Below, piece after piece: positions 62,311 to 64,000 of a DNA stretch of 64,000 nucleotides. Numbering within the stretch: the stretch's first letter is position 1; the number at the start of each line of letters is the position of its first letter. The DNA is from UBA6107 sp034430175 (GTDB lineage Bacteria > Chloroflexota > Anaerolineae > Anaerolineales > Anaerolineaceae), in NCBI GenBank assembly GCA_034430175.1, contig DAOUFI010000026.1, positions 103,964 to 167,963 of the forward strand. Reading direction: 5' to 3'. Below the pieces are notes generated by a model, which saw only the letters and a program-made list of their open reading frames with translations, was not told the origin of the DNA and searched no databases. Position numbers and translations under genes: made by a program.

Positions 62311-62967
62311 TTGATAAAAATATTAATTGTTGATGATCAGTCGTTATTCAGAGAAGCATTGAAAACCTTGTTGAACGCTTCGCCAGATTTTGAGATTGTC
62401 GGAGATGCATCCAATGGTGAAGAGGCTTTACGAATGGTTTTACAGCATTCTCCAAATATTGTCTTGATGGATCTACGTATGCCTATCATGGATGGTGTGG
62501 AAGCCACCAAGCGGATATTGCAGATGGGAAAATCTGTAAAAGTAATCGTACTGACAACATTTGATGACGATGAAAACGTTTTTGAGGCTCTTCGTGCCGG
62601 GGCAGTAGGTTACCTCTTAAAAGACGTTTCCTCTGAAAAACTCTATGAAGCAATAAAAGCTGCCAACCAGGGAGAATATTTTCTTCTTCCATCAATCACT
62701 GCCAAACTTGTTTCGGAATTCTCAAAGATATCCAAACCGGCAGCAAAGAGCCAGGAAATGTTCTTGCCGGATCCTCTCTCGCCGCGTGAAATTGAAATCA
62801 TCAAGTTGGTGGCTACCGGAGCCAGTAACAAAGAGATCGCAGATAAGCTGGTCATATCGGAAGGCACAGTAAAGAATCACCTTTCGAGTATCTTAAGTAA
62901 ATTAAGTGTCAGAGATCGTATGCAAGCCGTACTCAAAGCAAAAGAATTAGGTATTATCACGATATAA
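62311..62967 (+). CDS. LuxR/NarL-type response regulator
   Basis: Receiver with phospho-Asp54 in VLMDLRMP and Lys in LLKDVSSE, then a LuxR-type HTH (SPREIEIIKLVATG, ASNKEIADKLVISEGT). The start is TTG with GAGGA upstream. Partner of the kinase just before. Confidence 0.95.
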   Translation: MIKILIVDDQSLFREALKTLLNASPDFEIVGDASNGEEALRMVLQHSPNIVLMDLRMPIMDGVEATKRILQMGKSVKVIVLTTFDDDENVFEALRAGAVGYLLKDVSSEKLYEAIKAANQGEYFLLPSITAKLVSEFSKISKPAAKSQEMFLPDPLSPREIEIIKLVATGASNKEIADKLVISEGTVKNHLSSILSKLSVRDRMQAVLKAKELGIITI

Positions 62968-62984
62968 CTTCTGGGGAAGGACGA

Positions 62985-63836
62985 ATGAACGAAAAGCACT
63001 TAACCAAACAGGTTTCATCGAAAATCCAGATCACCTCATTATTTGGCTTGATGTTGGTCATTGCCGGATTGATGATCATCCTTGAATTAAGGATAAAGAC
63101 TGGATGGCTGATCCTCGCAATACCGGGGTTGATGGGCTTGATCTTGTTGATGTACGGCTTGTTATCAGCAAAAAAAGGGTGGTTGATCGCCGGCAGCCTT
63201 GTCACTGGTATCGGATTGGGAATTTTCTTCGCGTTACAAAAATTCAAGGAAATAAACCTGCTGCACCGGTTTGGTTATTTGTTAATGTTCCTGGCGGCGG
63301 GTTGGCTGATCACATTTATTCTTTTAAAGTTGCTTTACCAAAATACTGCATGGTGGGCACTAATTTGTGCGAGCATTTTTGGTGGTTCCGCATTTGCCAT
63401 GCTTTTCAAAGGGGCAAATGCCTTCGATCTTGTCCTTGATATTGCACTGCCTCTTGGTTTGGTATTCCTCGTTTGGGGTTTTCGCAGGAGGCTGATTGGT
63501 TTGGTAATTACGGGATGCTTGGTTATGTCAACAGGCACCGGAATATACATGGGATGGCATCATTCGACAAATCCTCAAGGTTTAATAGAGACAGGAACTA
63601 TGTTGGTATGGTTTTCTTTAGCTTGGTTCCTGGTAACTGTATTCTCGCGAATTATGTTTCGAAGGTTTATCTGGTGGCCTTTGATTCCAGGTGGCGTCTT
63701 GGCTATGACAGGGTGGGGGCTGTACATTGGTGGTAATCCAGGTAATGCGGTAGATTTTGTTGGTAACACAGGTTCGATAGGATTGATTATCTTTGGCGTT
63801 TATCTATTGCTAATGAGGTTTGGAATGCAAAAATAG
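62985..63836 (+). CDS. Multi-pass membrane protein of unknown function
   Basis: A 283-aa protein with about eight short hydrophobic segments, rich in Gly, Leu and Trp. It follows the response regulator by 17 bases, so it may be the system's target or sensor accessory. No family recognised. Confidence 0.7.
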   Translation: MNEKHLTKQVSSKIQITSLFGLMLVIAGLMIILELRIKTGWLILAIPGLMGLILLMYGLLSAKKGWLIAGSLVTGIGLGIFFALQKFKEINLLHRFGYLLMFLAAGWLITFILLKLLYQNTAWWALICASIFGGSAFAMLFKGANAFDLVLDIALPLGLVFLVWGFRRRLIGLVITGCLVMSTGTGIYMGWHHSTNPQGLIETGTMLVWFSLAWFLVTVFSRIMFRRFIWWPLIPGGVLAMTGWGLYIGGNPGNAVDFVGNTGSIGLIIFGVYLLLMRFGMQK

Positions 63837-63858
63837 ATTAATTACTGGTTAAGCACGC

Positions 63859-63887
63859 AGAGGTCTGCCTGTCAGACCTCTTTTTTT
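63859..63887 (+). terminator. Terminator after the two-component operon
   Basis: AGAGGTCTG pairs with CAGACCTCT over a 5-base loop, followed by seven T. Confidence 0.9.
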
Positions 63888-63972
63888 GACCCTCTTTTTT
63901 GACCCTGTTAGCCCAAAGTTAAAATGTCACCTAGTTAGACAAAGTAAGAATGTCCCCTTTAGAGGGGGCATT
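63882..63972. repeat. Repeats at the right edge, possible insertion-sequence tip
   Basis: TTTTTTGACCCT occurs twice (63882-63893, 63895-63906). Then AAAGTTAAAATGTCACCT (63915-63932) and AAAGTAAGAATGTCCCCT (63941-63958) agree at 15 of 18 positions, and 63949-63972 is an imperfect palindrome. Repeated terminal sites like these occur at the ends of some transposons; no transposase is in view. Otherwise the last 160 bases show nothing coding. Confidence 0.4.
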
Positions 63973-64000
63973 TGATTTAAGGTTGAACTTTCTCCAAGGA

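Noticed and set aside
1..64000. CRISPR arrays, rRNA genes, prophage or toxin-antitoxin loci
   Set aside because: No regularly spaced repeats, rRNA-like stretches or such gene families were found on either strand.

Overview
The window reads as core chromosome of a moderate-GC bacterium, most probably a fermentative member of the Chloroflexota (Anaerolineae type). This is inferred from gene content only: a fused transaldolase/glucose-6-phosphate isomerase, a type 2 isopentenyl-diphosphate isomerase beside a short-chain prenyl synthase, a PPi-type phosphofructokinase, a SufU-type Fe-S operon, several large GT-C membrane glycosyltransferases and no lipopolysaccharide genes. No phage, plasmid, CRISPR or defence locus is visible. 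Nearly every base is coding or a short regulatory gap, and no stretch above 300 bases lacks a gene.

Layout. 1-3.7 kb: a partial helical protein, an SPFH protein ending in an excisionase-like helix-turn-helix, then sucCD. 3.7-7.7 kb: a lone acyl carrier protein, divergent isoprenoid genes (fni, prenyl synthase), and a convergent pterin/folate set (FolM-like SDR, folB, folK). 7.8-10.8 kb: a copper operon (csoR, chaperone, copA) with an operator lying on the start region. 10.8-16.5 kb: a non-oxidative pentose-phosphate operon (tkt, rpiB, tal-pgi) with a CMD/AhpD-like protein. 16.5-22.1 kb: ROK sugar kinase with an unknown membrane-anchored protein, a serine-palmitoyltransferase-like enzyme, DegV, CorA, SCP2. 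22.1-29.3 kb: divergent sufR/sufT and sufC-B-D-(unknown 99 aa)-S-U-Rieske.

29.3-37.1 kb: murA with Asp in place of the fosfomycin-target Cys, a hydrolase, a GNAT protein and three consecutive multi-pass sugar-transferase-like membrane proteins. 37.1-40.0 kb: a soluble DegS-like histidine kinase, a PPi-type PFK and a NUDIX hydrolase. 40.0-44.6 kb (minus): an operon with a DUF348/G5/propeller lipoprotein, UDP-glucuronate decarboxylase, GtrA, a UroD-family protein and rsmD. 44.6-51.1 kb: scpB-rluB, then plsX with a NERD-like membrane protein, tRNA-Leu(GAG), and a long-chain polyprenyl synthase/tatD/phosphohexomutase operon. 51.2-55.3 kb: cysteine desulfurase-mnmA-small membrane protein-trmI-NUDIX. 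55.3-64 kb: L25, glpK, a secreted nuclease-like lipoprotein, a B12 radical SAM protein, a two-component system with a membrane protein, and repeats at the right edge that may be the tip of an insertion sequence.

The most interesting signals are regulatory and architectural: mirrored 11-bp elements over both suf -35 boxes, an inverted repeat bracketing the acpP -35, the csoR operator, apparent leaderless promoters, and several uncharacterised proteins (17539-16532, 26983-27282, the SPFH-HTH fusion, the G5-propeller lipoprotein). I did not find a clear-cut new multi-gene system; most of the window is conserved housekeeping.
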